Positions 1-5,028 of a DNA stretch of 5,588 nucleotides are shown piece after piece. The DNA is from an uncultured Fibrobacter sp. (GTDB lineage Bacteria; Fibrobacterota; Fibrobacteria; Fibrobacterales; Fibrobacteraceae), in contig CALATK010000044.1 of assembly GCA_937891805.1 (NCBI GenBank), positions 1 through 5,588 of the forward strand, written 5' to 3'. Position numbers and translations under genes: made by a program. Under the pieces are notes generated by a model, which made no database searches, was not told the origin of the DNA, and was given only the letters and a program-made list of their open reading frames with translations. How positions within the stretch are numbered: position 1 is the stretch's first letter; the number at the start of each line of letters is the position of its first letter.

Positions 1-1
1 T

Positions 2-859
2 GTTGTCGGGTGCGATGACAGTTCGTCGGCATCTGCTGGGCCGAATGACGAACCGGGTGTTGAATCGTCTTCTTCGAGCAGTGGCAAGGTCACTGAGCCT
101 GACGAAGTGACTTCGTCGAGCAGTTCCGTGGACCCTATCAGCTCTTCGAGCCTCCAGGGTGACAAAAACTTCTCGTCGTCTTCGGTTGCATCCAGCAGTA
201 ACTCTGCGGGCAATGTAATCACCTACGGCACCATGACCGACAGCCGCGATGGACAAATTTACAAGACCGTCACCATTGGCACCCAGACCTGGATGGCGGA
301 GAACCTAAACTATGCTTACACCGACGTTCCCTGTAATTACATTGGTTACACATCCGATTCCACCAGTTGGTGCTACGACAACGATCCTGCCAACTGCACC
401 AAGTATGGTCGCCTTTACACCTGGGCTGCTGCCATGGATAGCGTTGGCACATGGAGTAACAACGGAAAGGGCTGTGGCTATGGTTCGACGTGCTCACCGA
501 CCTTGCCTGTTCGGGGAATTTGCCCCGAGGGGTGGCTCTTGCCTACAAAATCTGAATTTGAGACCCTTTTCACGGCGGTGGGCGGTCAATCCACTGCGGG
601 CAAGGTTCTCAAGTCGCAGACGGGTTGGTATGGTAGTGGAAACGGCACCAACGCCTTCGGGTTTTCCGCCTTGCCTGCCGGCAACAGGTTCAACGATGGC
701 AGCTTCTACAGCGATGGCAACTACGCGTACTTCTGGAGTTCTACAGAGTACAATAGCTACTTCGCGTACTACATACCCTTGCACTACAGCTACGACAATG
801 CGTACCTGCGCACCAACGACAAGTACCTCGGGTTCTCTGTTCGTTGCGTAAAGGACTAG
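2..859 (+). CDS. Fib_succ_major-domain lipoprotein A (5' truncated)
   Basis: The frame is open from the left edge, so the start is missing; 285 residues are visible. The first four, V-V-G-C, match the end of a lipobox, so the lost part is probably only a signal peptide of 15-20 residues and the cysteine would be lipidated. A serine-rich, low-complexity linker follows to about visible residue 70. Then comes one Fib_succ_major domain: SRDGQIYKTVTIG, WMAENLNY, GRLYTWAAA, CPEGWLLP, FGFSALPAG, FWSSTEYNS and terminal GFSVRCVKD. This family is large in Fibrobacter and has no established biochemical role. The many aromatic and Gly residues with paired Cys would suit an extracellular fold, possibly C-type-lectin/FGE-like (inference). 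The GTG at 107 is internal, not the start. The 3' part is nearly identical to lipoprotein B. Terminator hairpins follow. Confidence 0.9.
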   Translation, partial: VVGCDDSSSASAGPNDEPGVESSSSSSGKVTEPDEVTSSSSSVDPISSSSLQGDKNFSSSSVASSSNSAGNVITYGTMTDSRDGQIYKTVTIGTQTWMAENLNYAYTDVPCNYIGYTSDSTSWCYDNDPANCTKYGRLYTWAAAMDSVGTWSNNGKGCGYGSTCSPTLPVRGICPEGWLLPTKSEFETLFTAVGGQSTAGKVLKSQTGWYGSGNGTNAFGFSALPAGNRFNDGSFYSDGNYAYFWSSTEYNSYFAYYIPLHYSYDNAYLRTNDKYLGFSVRCVKD

Positions 860-870
860 CAGCGAGGCGA

Positions 871-889
871 GGGACTCCGTAGGAGTCCC
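871..889 (+). other. Perfect 8-bp hairpin without a T tract
   Basis: GGGACTCC (871-878) pairs fully with GGAGTCCC (882-889) around the loop GTA. It begins 11 nt after the stop codon of lipoprotein A. CTAAAAGG follows rather than a T run, so it is not a standard intrinsic terminator. It may protect the mRNA 3' end or back up the terminator at 907-947. Confidence 0.6.
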
Positions 890-906
890 CTAAAAGGCAA
901 ATACCG

Positions 907-947
907 ACGCATCTCGTCTAAGGAAAGGCGAGATGCGTTCTTTTTTT
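907..947 (+). terminator. Strong intrinsic terminator of lipoprotein A
   Basis: ACGCATCTCG (907-916) pairs perfectly with CGAGATGCGT (929-938), giving a 10-bp stem with a 12-nt loop. TTCTTTTTTT follows directly. This is a textbook rho-independent terminator on the + strand, 48 nt past the stop codon of lipoprotein A. Confidence 0.9.
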
Positions 948-991
948 ATCCTGAAATTTGGATTGAAGGGAACGCCTCTAACAATAAACCA

Positions 992-1018
992 GCCGCGAAA
1001 GCGGCGCCGCAAATTGCG
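992..1018. other. Cluster of three short dyads
   Basis: GCCGC-GAAA-GCGGC (992-1005) is a 5-bp stem closed by a GNRA-type tetraloop. It overlaps the 10-bp palindrome GCGGCGCCGC (1001-1010), which is followed by CGCAA-A-TTGCG (1008-1018). The structures overlap, so they could be alternatives. They lie 10 nt upstream of a good Shine-Dalgarno (CGGAGG, 1028-1033). This may be a structured leader or a small RNA; the function is unknown. Confidence 0.35.
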
Positions 1019-1037
1019 ACCATAAAACGGAGGCTGT

Positions 1038-1109
1038 ATGGAATCTGAAGAAAAAAGAACGAAAAATGGTGATTCTATGCAAAAGTATTGCTTTTTGCAG
1101 TTGTTATGA
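1038..1109 (+). CDS. Possible 23-residue small ORF with a good ribosome site
   Basis: ATG at 1038 is preceded at 4-nt spacing by CGGAGG, a much better Shine-Dalgarno than most genes here have. The frame runs 23 codons to TGA (1107-1109) and starts MESEEKRTKNG: a charged first half, then a short hydrophobic end (CFLQLL). The proposed promoter of the relB-like gene lies inside it. It could be a leader peptide, the remnant of a decayed gene, or chance. I do not recognise it. Confidence 0.25.
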   Translation: MESEEKRTKNGDSMQKYCFLQLL

Positions 1110-1116
1110 CTATATT
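1088..1116 (+). promoter_or_regulatory. Likely promoter of the relB-DUF2442 operon
   Basis: TTGCTT (1088-1093) and TATATT (1111-1116) are 17 nt apart, a sigma70-like arrangement with a 5/6 match at -10. Transcription would begin near 1123, just upstream of the AGGAGG at 1132-1137. The same TATATT(T) hexamer precedes three other gene or operon starts in the window. Confidence 0.5.
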
Positions 1117-1142
1117 TTGATATGATAATGCAGGAGGTCTGT

Positions 1143-1466
1143 ATGCCGATGACGGTTTTGCAAATAAGGATTGAAGATGATTTGAAAAAACAGGTTTCCG
1201 ACCTGTTTGAAAGCCTTGGGATGGATATACCCACGGCTGTGCGCATCTTTTTCAAGCGTGCTCTTGTCGAAAACGGAATTCCGTTTGAGGTGAAGGGGAT
1301 GCCCTCTCCTACAAAACAGGATGGCATTAATTTATTGAATGCGTTACATGCGGCTCAGGAACAGGCATATAAAAATGGCGTTGCGAATCTGAGCGAAGAG
1401 GAAATTGAAGCGGAAATTAAGGCTGCCCGCGCGGAGAGAAAGAAACGGCTTGGAACGAACGGATGA
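1143..1466 (+). CDS. RelB/DinJ-family antitoxin
   Basis: This 107-residue protein has the N-terminal ribbon-helix-helix layout of RelB/DinJ antitoxins. A beta strand (TVLQIRIEDDLKKQ, residues 4-17) is followed by a helix, SLGMDIPTAVRIFFKRAL (about 24-41), and the signature NGIPFEV (44-50). Such proteins dimerise, bind the operator of their own operon and neutralise a RelE/YafQ-type RNase. I chose ATG 1143 because AGGAGG (1132-1137) sits 5 nt upstream; an in-frame ATG at 1122 lies before that site and within the promoter region. The C-terminal half (LSEEEIEAEIKAARAERKK) is a charged helix, the usual toxin-binding part. Its stop overlaps the next start by ATGA, so translation is probably coupled. 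That partner is DUF2442, not a RelE-type toxin, which is unusual. The RelB/DinJ call is from motif recognition and is fairly sure. Confidence 0.88.
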   Translation: MPMTVLQIRIEDDLKKQVSDLFESLGMDIPTAVRIFFKRALVENGIPFEVKGMPSPTKQDGINLLNALHAAQEQAYKNGVANLSEEEIEAEIKAARAERKKRLGTNG

Positions 1467-1705
1467 ACGAGATAACGGAAAAAGATGTAAAAAGGCTTTG
1501 GGTTGAGAAAGACGCTGTTTGTGTCGAACTGAAAGACGGCCGAATCGGGCGTGAACTCATCCGAGATTACGAACCGCTGAGGAAGGCTACGCGAAAACAG
1601 CTAGAGAACTGCCACGTTGATTGCGATGGCGTGTGGTTTGACGATCTGGACGAGGGCCTGGAACTTTCGGGATTCTTTTCGGGTGAAAAATTTGGCCGTC
1701 TGTGA
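1463..1705 (+). CDS. DUF2442 domain protein
   Basis: This 80-residue protein resembles the small DUF2442 family. It has VCVELKDGRIGRELIRDYEPLRKAT, where the family usually has a strand, then L-DGR, then a P-L--AT segment. It ends with GVWFDDLDEGLELSGFF, matching the family's W--LDE-L-----L pattern. Its biochemical role is not established; DUF2442 genes are often found beside small toxin-antitoxin-like partners such as DUF4160 (family knowledge). It has no transmembrane segment and no RelE-type catalytic His/Arg set. ATG 1463 overlaps the antitoxin stop (ATGA), so the two are surely one operon. It could be a non-RelE toxin, an accessory protein, or what remains after the original toxin was lost (all inference). 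Confidence 0.8.
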   Translation: MNEITEKDVKRLWVEKDAVCVELKDGRIGRELIRDYEPLRKATRKQLENCHVDCDGVWFDDLDEGLELSGFFSGEKFGRL

Positions 1706-1721
1706 TGTGCGGGCGGCTTTT
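1695..1721 (+). terminator. Probable terminator overlapping the DUF2442 stop
   Basis: GCCGTC (1695-1700) pairs with GGCGGC (1712-1717), including one G-T wobble, around an 11-nt loop that contains the TGA stop. TTTTA follows. The stem is short and the T run is only four, so it is moderate at best; the 14-bp hairpin at 1761-1791 may be the main terminator. Confidence 0.4.
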
Positions 1722-1760
1722 ATGTTGATGTTTTGGACTACTCTGCTCGGACTTGTAAAT

Positions 1761-1791
1761 TATACCATTTGGTATTATACCAAATGGTATA
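1761..1791. repeat. Perfect 14-bp inverted repeat made of two tandem palindromes
   Basis: TATACCATTTGGTA (1761-1774) and TACCAAATGGTATA (1778-1791) are perfect reverse complements around TTA. AAA (1757-1759) can also pair with TTT (1793-1795). Each arm contains its own palindrome, TACCA-TT-TGGTA and TACCA-AA-TGGTA, with centres 15 bp apart. Six T (1792-1797) follow, so as RNA it could be an AT-rich terminator for the relB-DUF2442 operon. As DNA it looks like a pair of operator sites for a dimeric repressor. TATATT (1788-1793) overlaps its right end and could be a -10 element. Confidence 0.75.
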
Positions 1792-1799
1792 TTTTTTCT

Positions 1800-1809
1800 G
1801 GGGGGGGGG
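1800..1809 (+). repeat. Homopolymeric G10 tract upstream of lipoprotein B
   Basis: Ten G in a row lie 56 nt upstream of the start codon of B and 20 nt upstream of its likely -10 hexamer. Tracts this long are prone to slipped-strand length change and are also common sites of sequencing error. Confidence 0.8.
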
Positions 1810-1829
1810 CTGTTTTGGGGTGAAAAAAT

Positions 1830-1860
1830 TATATTTCCATTAGGTAAGCATTATTTGAGG
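1830..1860 (+). promoter_or_regulatory. -10 element and ribosome site of lipoprotein B
   Basis: TATATT (1830-1835) is the same -10-like hexamer seen before the relB-like gene and lipoprotein C. No good -35 is visible; the expected position falls just after the G10 tract. TTGAGG ends at 1860, 5 nt before ATG 1866, and supports that start. Confidence 0.4.
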
Positions 1861-1865
1861 CTTTT

Positions 1866-2882
1866 ATGAAGAAGATTCTTGATCTGTCATCCTGGAGCCG
1901 TTGGTCCCTGAGCTTGTCGAAGGGTGCGGTAATAGGATCCATCCAACGTGTCATTGCGAGCACGAAGTGCGTGGCAATCTCTCTTGTGTTGTTGGCGTTC
2001 CTGGCAGCGTGTGACGACTCGTCATCGGCTTCGGCAGAAAACAGTGAACCTGCGGCGTTGAGTAGTGCCGAAGAGCAGGGGAGTTCGTCTTCATCACGTC
2101 ATTGCGAGGAGTGTAACGACGAAACAATCTCTAGCGACAGCAATGCGGAGTCGAATGGGTCTAGCTCGTCCAGTAGTTCGGAGAAATTGTCCGAGGCAAG
2201 TAGCAGCTCTGCGGACGAAATGGAGTCTTCGTCGAGTTCTGTTGCGTTGGCTACTCCCTGCAAAACAGAAACCGAAGACAACTGTGAATATGGGACTGTG
2301 CTTGATGACCGCGATGGTCAAACATACAAGACTGTAAAAATTGGTGATCAATGGTGGATGGCGGAAAACCTCAACTACGAAACCGCGAACAGCGACTGGT
2401 ACAAGAAGTACGGCCGCCTTTACACCTGGGCTGCGGCGATTGACTCGGTGAAACTTGCAACCGATGTGGACAATCCGCTGGACTGCGGCTACGACAAGAC
2501 TTGCGGTCTTTCTGGCAAAGTCCAGGGCGTTTGCCCCGAGGGGTGGCACTTGCCAAGCTACGATGAATGGAACACTCTGTTCACGGCAGTGGGCGGTCAA
2601 TCAACTGCGGGCAAGGTTCTCAAGTCGCAGACGGGTTGGACGGCATATGACGGAATCACCAATGAGGACGCTTTCGGTTTCTCGGCGTTGCCTGCCGGCT
2701 TCAAGTACAGCATTGGGGTTGGGGATTACGACTACGAGGGCTTCTACGCGACCTTCTGGAGTTCTACGGAGTACGGTAGTGACTACGCGTACGGCATGGA
2801 CTTGTACTACAACGGCGGCAACGCGAACCAGGGCGACTACGATAAGTACGTCGGGTTTTCTGTTCGTTGCGTAAAGGACTAG
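1866..2882 (+). CDS. Fib_succ_major-domain lipoprotein B with repeat insertions
   Basis: The protein has 338 residues. MKKIL is followed by about 32 residues absent from paralogue C, then the hydrophobic stretch VAISLVLLAFLA and lipobox LAAC (Cys49). This leaves an unusually long n-region for a lipoprotein signal. Residues 51-129 are a serine-rich linker, interrupted at 78-89 by a Cys-containing segment starting RHCEECNDE. The Fib_succ_major domain covers about 140-338: DDRDGQTYKTVKIG (147-160), WWMAENLNY (163-171), GRLYTWAAA (183-191), CPEGWHLP (223-230), FGFSALPAG (270-278), FWSSTEYGS (298-306), GFSVRCVKD (330-338). The extra N-terminal residues and the segment at 78-89 come from copies of a dispersed DNA repeat. 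It is probably a cell-surface lipoprotein of unknown function. Its 5' part resembles C and its 3' part A. If the extended signal is not recognised, the product may be mislocalised. Confidence 0.9.
   Translation: MKKILDLSSWSRWSLSLSKGAVIGSIQRVIASTKCVAISLVLLAFLAACDDSSSASAENSEPAALSSAEEQGSSSSSRHCEECNDETISSDSNAESNGSSSSSSSEKLSEASSSSADEMESSSSSVALATPCKTETEDNCEYGTVLDDRDGQTYKTVKIGDQWWMAENLNYETANSDWYKKYGRLYTWAAAIDSVKLATDVDNPLDCGYDKTCGLSGKVQGVCPEGWHLPSYDEWNTLFTAVGGQSTAGKVLKSQTGWTAYDGITNEDAFGFSALPAGFKYSIGVGDYDYEGFYATFWSSTEYGSDYAYGMDLYYNGGNANQGDYDKYVGFSVRCVKD
1886..1982 (+). repeat. Compound dispersed repeat inside the signal-peptide coding region of B
   Basis: Two repeat-like units lie head to tail. The first starts GTCATCCTGGAGCC (1886), contains CCTGAGCTTGTCGAAGG (1907-1923) and ends near AGGATCCA (1934-1941); ATCCT (1889-1893) and AGGAT (1934-1938) are inverted. 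The second (1950-1982) starts GTCATTGCGAG and ends GGCAATCTC; ATTGC/GCAAT flank an inner GCAC-GAA-GTGC stem. Sequences of both types are common as intergenic dispersed repeats in various bacteria (general knowledge). Compared with lipoprotein C, gene B is 96 nt longer up to the lipobox Cys, which keeps the frame. Confidence 0.75.
2098..2132 (+). repeat. Second copy of the GTCATTGCGAG repeat inside the linker of B
   Basis: It starts GTCATTGCGAGGAGTG and ends ACAATCTCT. It shares both ends with the copy at 1950-1982: GTCATTGCGAG at the left and CAATCTCT at the right. It is read in another frame, giving the segment that starts RHCEEC. Between the shared Gly-Ser stretch and EKLSE, gene B has 29 more codons than C (87 nt), so this 35-nt unit arrived with, or expanded together with, serine-rich DNA. 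Confidence 0.75.
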
Positions 2883-2913
2883 CAGTGAGGCGAGTGCAGC
2901 AACACGCCGTATC

Positions 2914-3187
2914 TTAGAACAAGTCGCTATGGGTGCCGGTCGCTGTTAAGCTCAAGATGAGTTCGTCATTTTGGTACTTGTAGATAAGCAACCAGTCACC
3001 CTGAATATGACATTCGCGATATCCCGTCCAGTTTGATACAAGCGAGTGGTCCCTGTATTTTTCAGGTAGAGGTTCTCCCTTGGCGAGAATATCGATTACA
3101 GTGCGCAGCAGGCTTATATTGCGCCCTCTTTTTTGCCAACTTATACTCTTTCTTGAAACGGGATGTGTATTCGATTTTGTATTGCAC
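2914..3187 (-). pseudogene. YafQ-family mRNA interferase toxin, frameshifted
   Basis: It begins with GTG at 3187, directly after the antitoxin TAA, with GGAGG inside the antitoxin's last codons as ribosome site. The first 18 codons (starting MQYKIEYTSRFKKEYK) fit a YafQ N-terminus. The frame breaks at a six-A run (+ strand T6, 3129-3134); the rest, from KRGRNISLL to THSDLF, lies in another frame. Removing one A gives a 90-residue protein, close to the roughly 92 of E. coli YafQ, a ribosome-dependent endoribonuclease. As written, translation stops at 3062 after 41 codons. In the repaired protein the expected active-site positions are His47, His60, Asp64, Trp65, His86 and Phe90. The position of the family's Arg, in RTG(T/S)H, is Ala82. 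Frameshift and lost Arg together point to an inactive toxin, though the A run may be a sequencing error. Confidence 0.8.
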
Positions 3188-3412
3188 TTAGTCCTCCGCA
3201 TCAAGATCGGCGAAAAGAGCTTCGACGGTGTCAAATTTTTTTGCACTAGGATCGTTCAGCATGGCTTCGCTTTCTTCAATGGCGGCGGCAAGTTCGTCGG
3301 AGGGCTTTTTCATTTGGTACTGAATCATCAAACCGTCGATAAATGCATCGATGATTGCCAGATATTCTTCGGGAACGGATTTAATCTTTGTTTCAAGTAC
3401 GGAACGCGTCAT
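3188..3412 (-). CDS. Antitoxin partner of the YafQ-like toxin
   Basis: This 74-residue acidic protein starts at ATG 3412, chosen because GGAGG lies 5 nt upstream; the longer frame to 3466 has no such site. The N-terminal half (starting SVLETKIKSVPEEYLAII) is a predicted helix pair and resembles small DUF2281-like antitoxins rather than a clear ribbon-helix-helix. The C-terminal half, EESEAMLNDPSAKKFD then VEALFADLD, is the pattern seen in RelB/DinJ antitoxins that wrap around YafQ/RelE toxins. The stop codon TAA is followed directly by the toxin's GTG, so the two are co-translated. The frame is intact although the toxin is broken. An intact antitoxin alone is harmless and could still neutralise related toxins (inference). 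The role is inferred mainly from the neighbour and the C-terminal motif. Confidence 0.8.
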   Translation of the reverse strand: MTRSVLETKIKSVPEEYLAIIDAFIDGLMIQYQMKKPSDELAAAIEESEAMLNDPSAKKFDTVEALFADLDAED

Positions 3413-3436
3413 TGCAACCTCCGGTCGATTTCCCAT

Positions 3437-3466
3437 AAGATACATTTTTTTTTCAAAGATACGCAA
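3437..3466 (-). promoter_or_regulatory. Possible promoter of the antitoxin-yafQ operon
   Basis: On the minus strand TTGCGT (3466-3461) and TATCTT (3442-3437) are 18 nt apart, with transcription expected just upstream of the GGAGG before ATG 3412. The match is weak. The A-rich spacer contains a nine-A run. Confidence 0.3.
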
Positions 3467-3485
3467 GCCAAATTGGGTGAATTGC

Positions 3486-3525
3486 TATATTTTGCTAGAA
3501 AAATAGATGCCGTTGGGGCGAAGGA
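3486..3525 (+). promoter_or_regulatory. -10 element and ribosome site of lipoprotein C
   Basis: TATATT (3486-3491), in the context CTATATTTTG also seen at 1110-1119, lies 40 nt upstream of ATG 3532. No clear -35 is visible at 16-18 nt spacing. AAGGA (3521-3525) at 6-nt spacing is the ribosome site. Confidence 0.4.
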
Positions 3526-3531
3526 TTTTTT

Positions 3532-4404
3532 ATGAAAAAGATTTTTGTGGCGTTGAGCATGTTGGCGTTCTTGGCGGGGTGCGATGATTCGTCATCGGCT
3601 TCGGCTGAGAACAGTGAACCTGCGGCGTTGAGTAGTGTAGAAAAGTATGGGAGTTCGTCTTCGGAAAAATTGTCCGAGACAAGTAGCGGTTCTGCGGACA
3701 AGGTGGTGTCCTCGTCGAGTGAGGCAAAGAAAACTGTATGGAATTATCTAAATCCAGATATTGACTATGATGAGTTTACCGATAAACGTGATAGTCAGGT
3801 TTATAAAACAGTGCAGATTGGTGAACAGATTTGGATGGCTCAGAACTTGAACTACGAGACGGAGAACAGTTGGTGCGGCGGCGGAATCCAAGGAACAAAG
3901 ACGGAGGGCGACTGCCCCGTGTACGGACGACTCTATACCTGGGCCGCCGCCATAGGCAAGTCCGAGGACGAGTGCGGCTACGGTCACGACTGCGACCTCG
4001 CTTCGGCAGGCTCAGCGACCTTTATTCAGGGGGTGTGCCCCGACGGCTGGCATTTGCCCAGCAATGATGAATGGAATGCCCTGATTGGGGCCGTTGACGG
4101 TTCCATTACGGAATATACGTCTTCAAATACGGCGGGTACCAAGCTGAAGTCCCAGATTGGCTGGAAGATTAATGGCAACGGAACGGATGCCTTCGGGTTC
4201 TCGGCGCTTCCTGCCGGCGACAGGAACTACAATGGGTATTACGACGACGAGGGCGACTACGTGTACTTCTGGAGTTCTACTGAGAACAACAGCTACAACG
4301 CGTACTACATGCTTTTGTACTACCGCCTCGACGATGCGTACCTGTTCAACGACGGCCGCAAGGACAACGGGTACTCCGTCCGCTGCATCAAGGACTCCGA
4401 CTAA
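3532..4404 (+). CDS. Fib_succ_major-domain lipoprotein C
   Basis: The 290-residue protein has a compact lipoprotein signal: MKKIF, the hydrophobic stretch VALSMLAFLA, then lipobox LAGC with Cys17. DD follows at +2/+3. In E. coli Asp at +2 favours inner-membrane retention, but that rule need not hold here. Residues 19-65 are a serine-rich linker. The domain spans about 82-287: FTDKRDSQVYKTVQIG (82-97), WMAQNLNY (101-108), GRLYTWAAA (132-140), CPDGWHLP (169-176), FGFSALPAG (221-229), FWSSTENNS (246-254), GYSVRCIKD (280-288). Two features differ from A and B: RDSQ replaces RDGQ, and a loop of about 190-200 replaces GGQSTAGK. The gene has no repeat insertions, so it shows what B looked like before them. 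It converges on the AbiEii-like gene with only 12 nt between. Surface location is likely; function unknown. Confidence 0.92.
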   Translation: MKKIFVALSMLAFLAGCDDSSSASAENSEPAALSSVEKYGSSSSEKLSETSSGSADKVVSSSSEAKKTVWNYLNPDIDYDEFTDKRDSQVYKTVQIGEQIWMAQNLNYETENSWCGGGIQGTKTEGDCPVYGRLYTWAAAIGKSEDECGYGHDCDLASAGSATFIQGVCPDGWHLPSNDEWNALIGAVDGSITEYTSSNTAGTKLKSQIGWKINGNGTDAFGFSALPAGDRNYNGYYDDEGDYVYFWSSTENNSYNAYYMLLYYRLDDAYLFNDGRKDNGYSVRCIKDSD

Positions 4405-4416
4405 CCCGCCGGCGGA

Positions 4417-5028
4417 TTACACCAACTGGCCGACTTCGGCTGAAATCCTGTCCTTTACCTTTTCCCACGAATAGTCGCGGAGCATGGTGGGCATTGGGTC
4501 GTCTTCGGCATCCTCAAACCAGGTCAGGCTTTTCAGTGTCGTGAAAGGAATGCCGTCGGCGTATTTGTCCTTGTAGAAGTCCAGCATCTGCGCAAGCGAG
4601 AAATGACCGAGCAACTCGAACAGGTCGATAAAGTCCTTTTTTGTCCCCCTGTTCGTAATGGCTGCAAGTTTCATGGCGGCAATGTCCCTTGGGCCTGCGA
4701 GATAAAGATTGTCTTCATCGACTCTTTCTGAAATCCAGCCATAGGGATAGTTGACGAAATCGACCTTTACGTCGTTCACAACGTATTGAAAAATAAATTT
4801 CGATTCCTGTAAGACCTGAACGGAACCGATTCCTTTCAGCAAATCTTTTATCTGTAACGGGTCTGGCTCGAATTTTCCGAAGAAATCCAGGTCAATGGAC
4901 TTTCTGTGCCCGAACTGCAGGGCAAGGGATGTCCCGCCGACAAGGCGGCATTCCTTGAAAAGGGCTTCGGACTGGATACGCCTTAAAAGATCCAGGGTGC
5001 TGGGCTCGATTGTTTCGTAGAATAGCAT
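4417..5028 (-). CDS. AbiEii/AbiGii-type nucleotidyltransferase toxin
   Basis: This 203-residue protein resembles the AbiEii family (PF08843), toxins of type IV systems with a DNA polymerase beta-like nucleotidyltransferase fold. Visible motifs are GGTSLALQFG then HRKSIDLDFF (residues 31-50), with the metal-binding pair Asp46 and Asp48; KVDFVNYP (88-95), giving the third acidic residue Asp90; AAMKLAAITNRG (117-128) with Lys120; and KKDFIDLFELL (130-140) with Asp132 and Asp135. All key positions look intact. Members are thought to modify tRNA or another target by adding nucleotides, arresting growth and blocking phage (family knowledge). ATG 5028 is inside the upstream gene, whose stop is at 4983, so the two overlap by 46 nt and are probably translationally coupled. 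The protein is shorter than many AbiEii members but typical of the DUF6922-linked group. Confidence 0.88.
   Translation of the reverse strand: MLFYETIEPSTLDLLRRIQSEALFKECRLVGGTSLALQFGHRKSIDLDFFGKFEPDPLQIKDLLKGIGSVQVLQESKFIFQYVVNDVKVDFVNYPYGWISERVDEDNLYLAGPRDIAAMKLAAITNRGTKKDFIDLFELLGHFSLAQMLDFYKDKYADGIPFTTLKSLTWFEDAEDDPMPTMLRDYSWEKVKDRISAEVGQLV

Noticed and set aside
107..109. GTG as the start of lipoprotein A
   Set aside because: The frame continues upstream to the window edge and contains a lipobox-like VVGC followed by the usual Ser-rich linker.
100..200. Serine-codon repeats as a CRISPR or tandem-repeat array
   Set aside because: TCG/TCT/AGC runs are the low-complexity linker of the lipoproteins; there are no regular spacers.
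890..1327. - strand 145-codon open frame
   Set aside because: It overlaps the terminator and the antisense of the relB-like gene, with no recognisable motif.
1617..1823. 68-codon frame past the DUF2442 stop
   Set aside because: It overlaps DUF2442 in another frame and then reads through the dyad and poly-G tract; no coding signal.
3127..3137. Programmed -1 frameshifting at A-AAA-AAG in the YafQ-like gene
   Set aside because: The heptamer is in the right phase for a dnaX-like -1 slip, but the toxin's continuation needs +1 (or -2). A -1 shift meets a stop (TAA) within a few codons.
3080..3535. + strand 151-codon open frame
   Set aside because: It lies antisense over the antitoxin-yafQ pair, which has clear family motifs and ribosome sites; this frame has none and runs into the start of lipoprotein C.
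4406..4415. CCGCCGGCGG as a terminator between convergent genes
   Set aside because: It is a perfect palindrome without a loop and has no T run on either side, so a stable hairpin terminator is unlikely.
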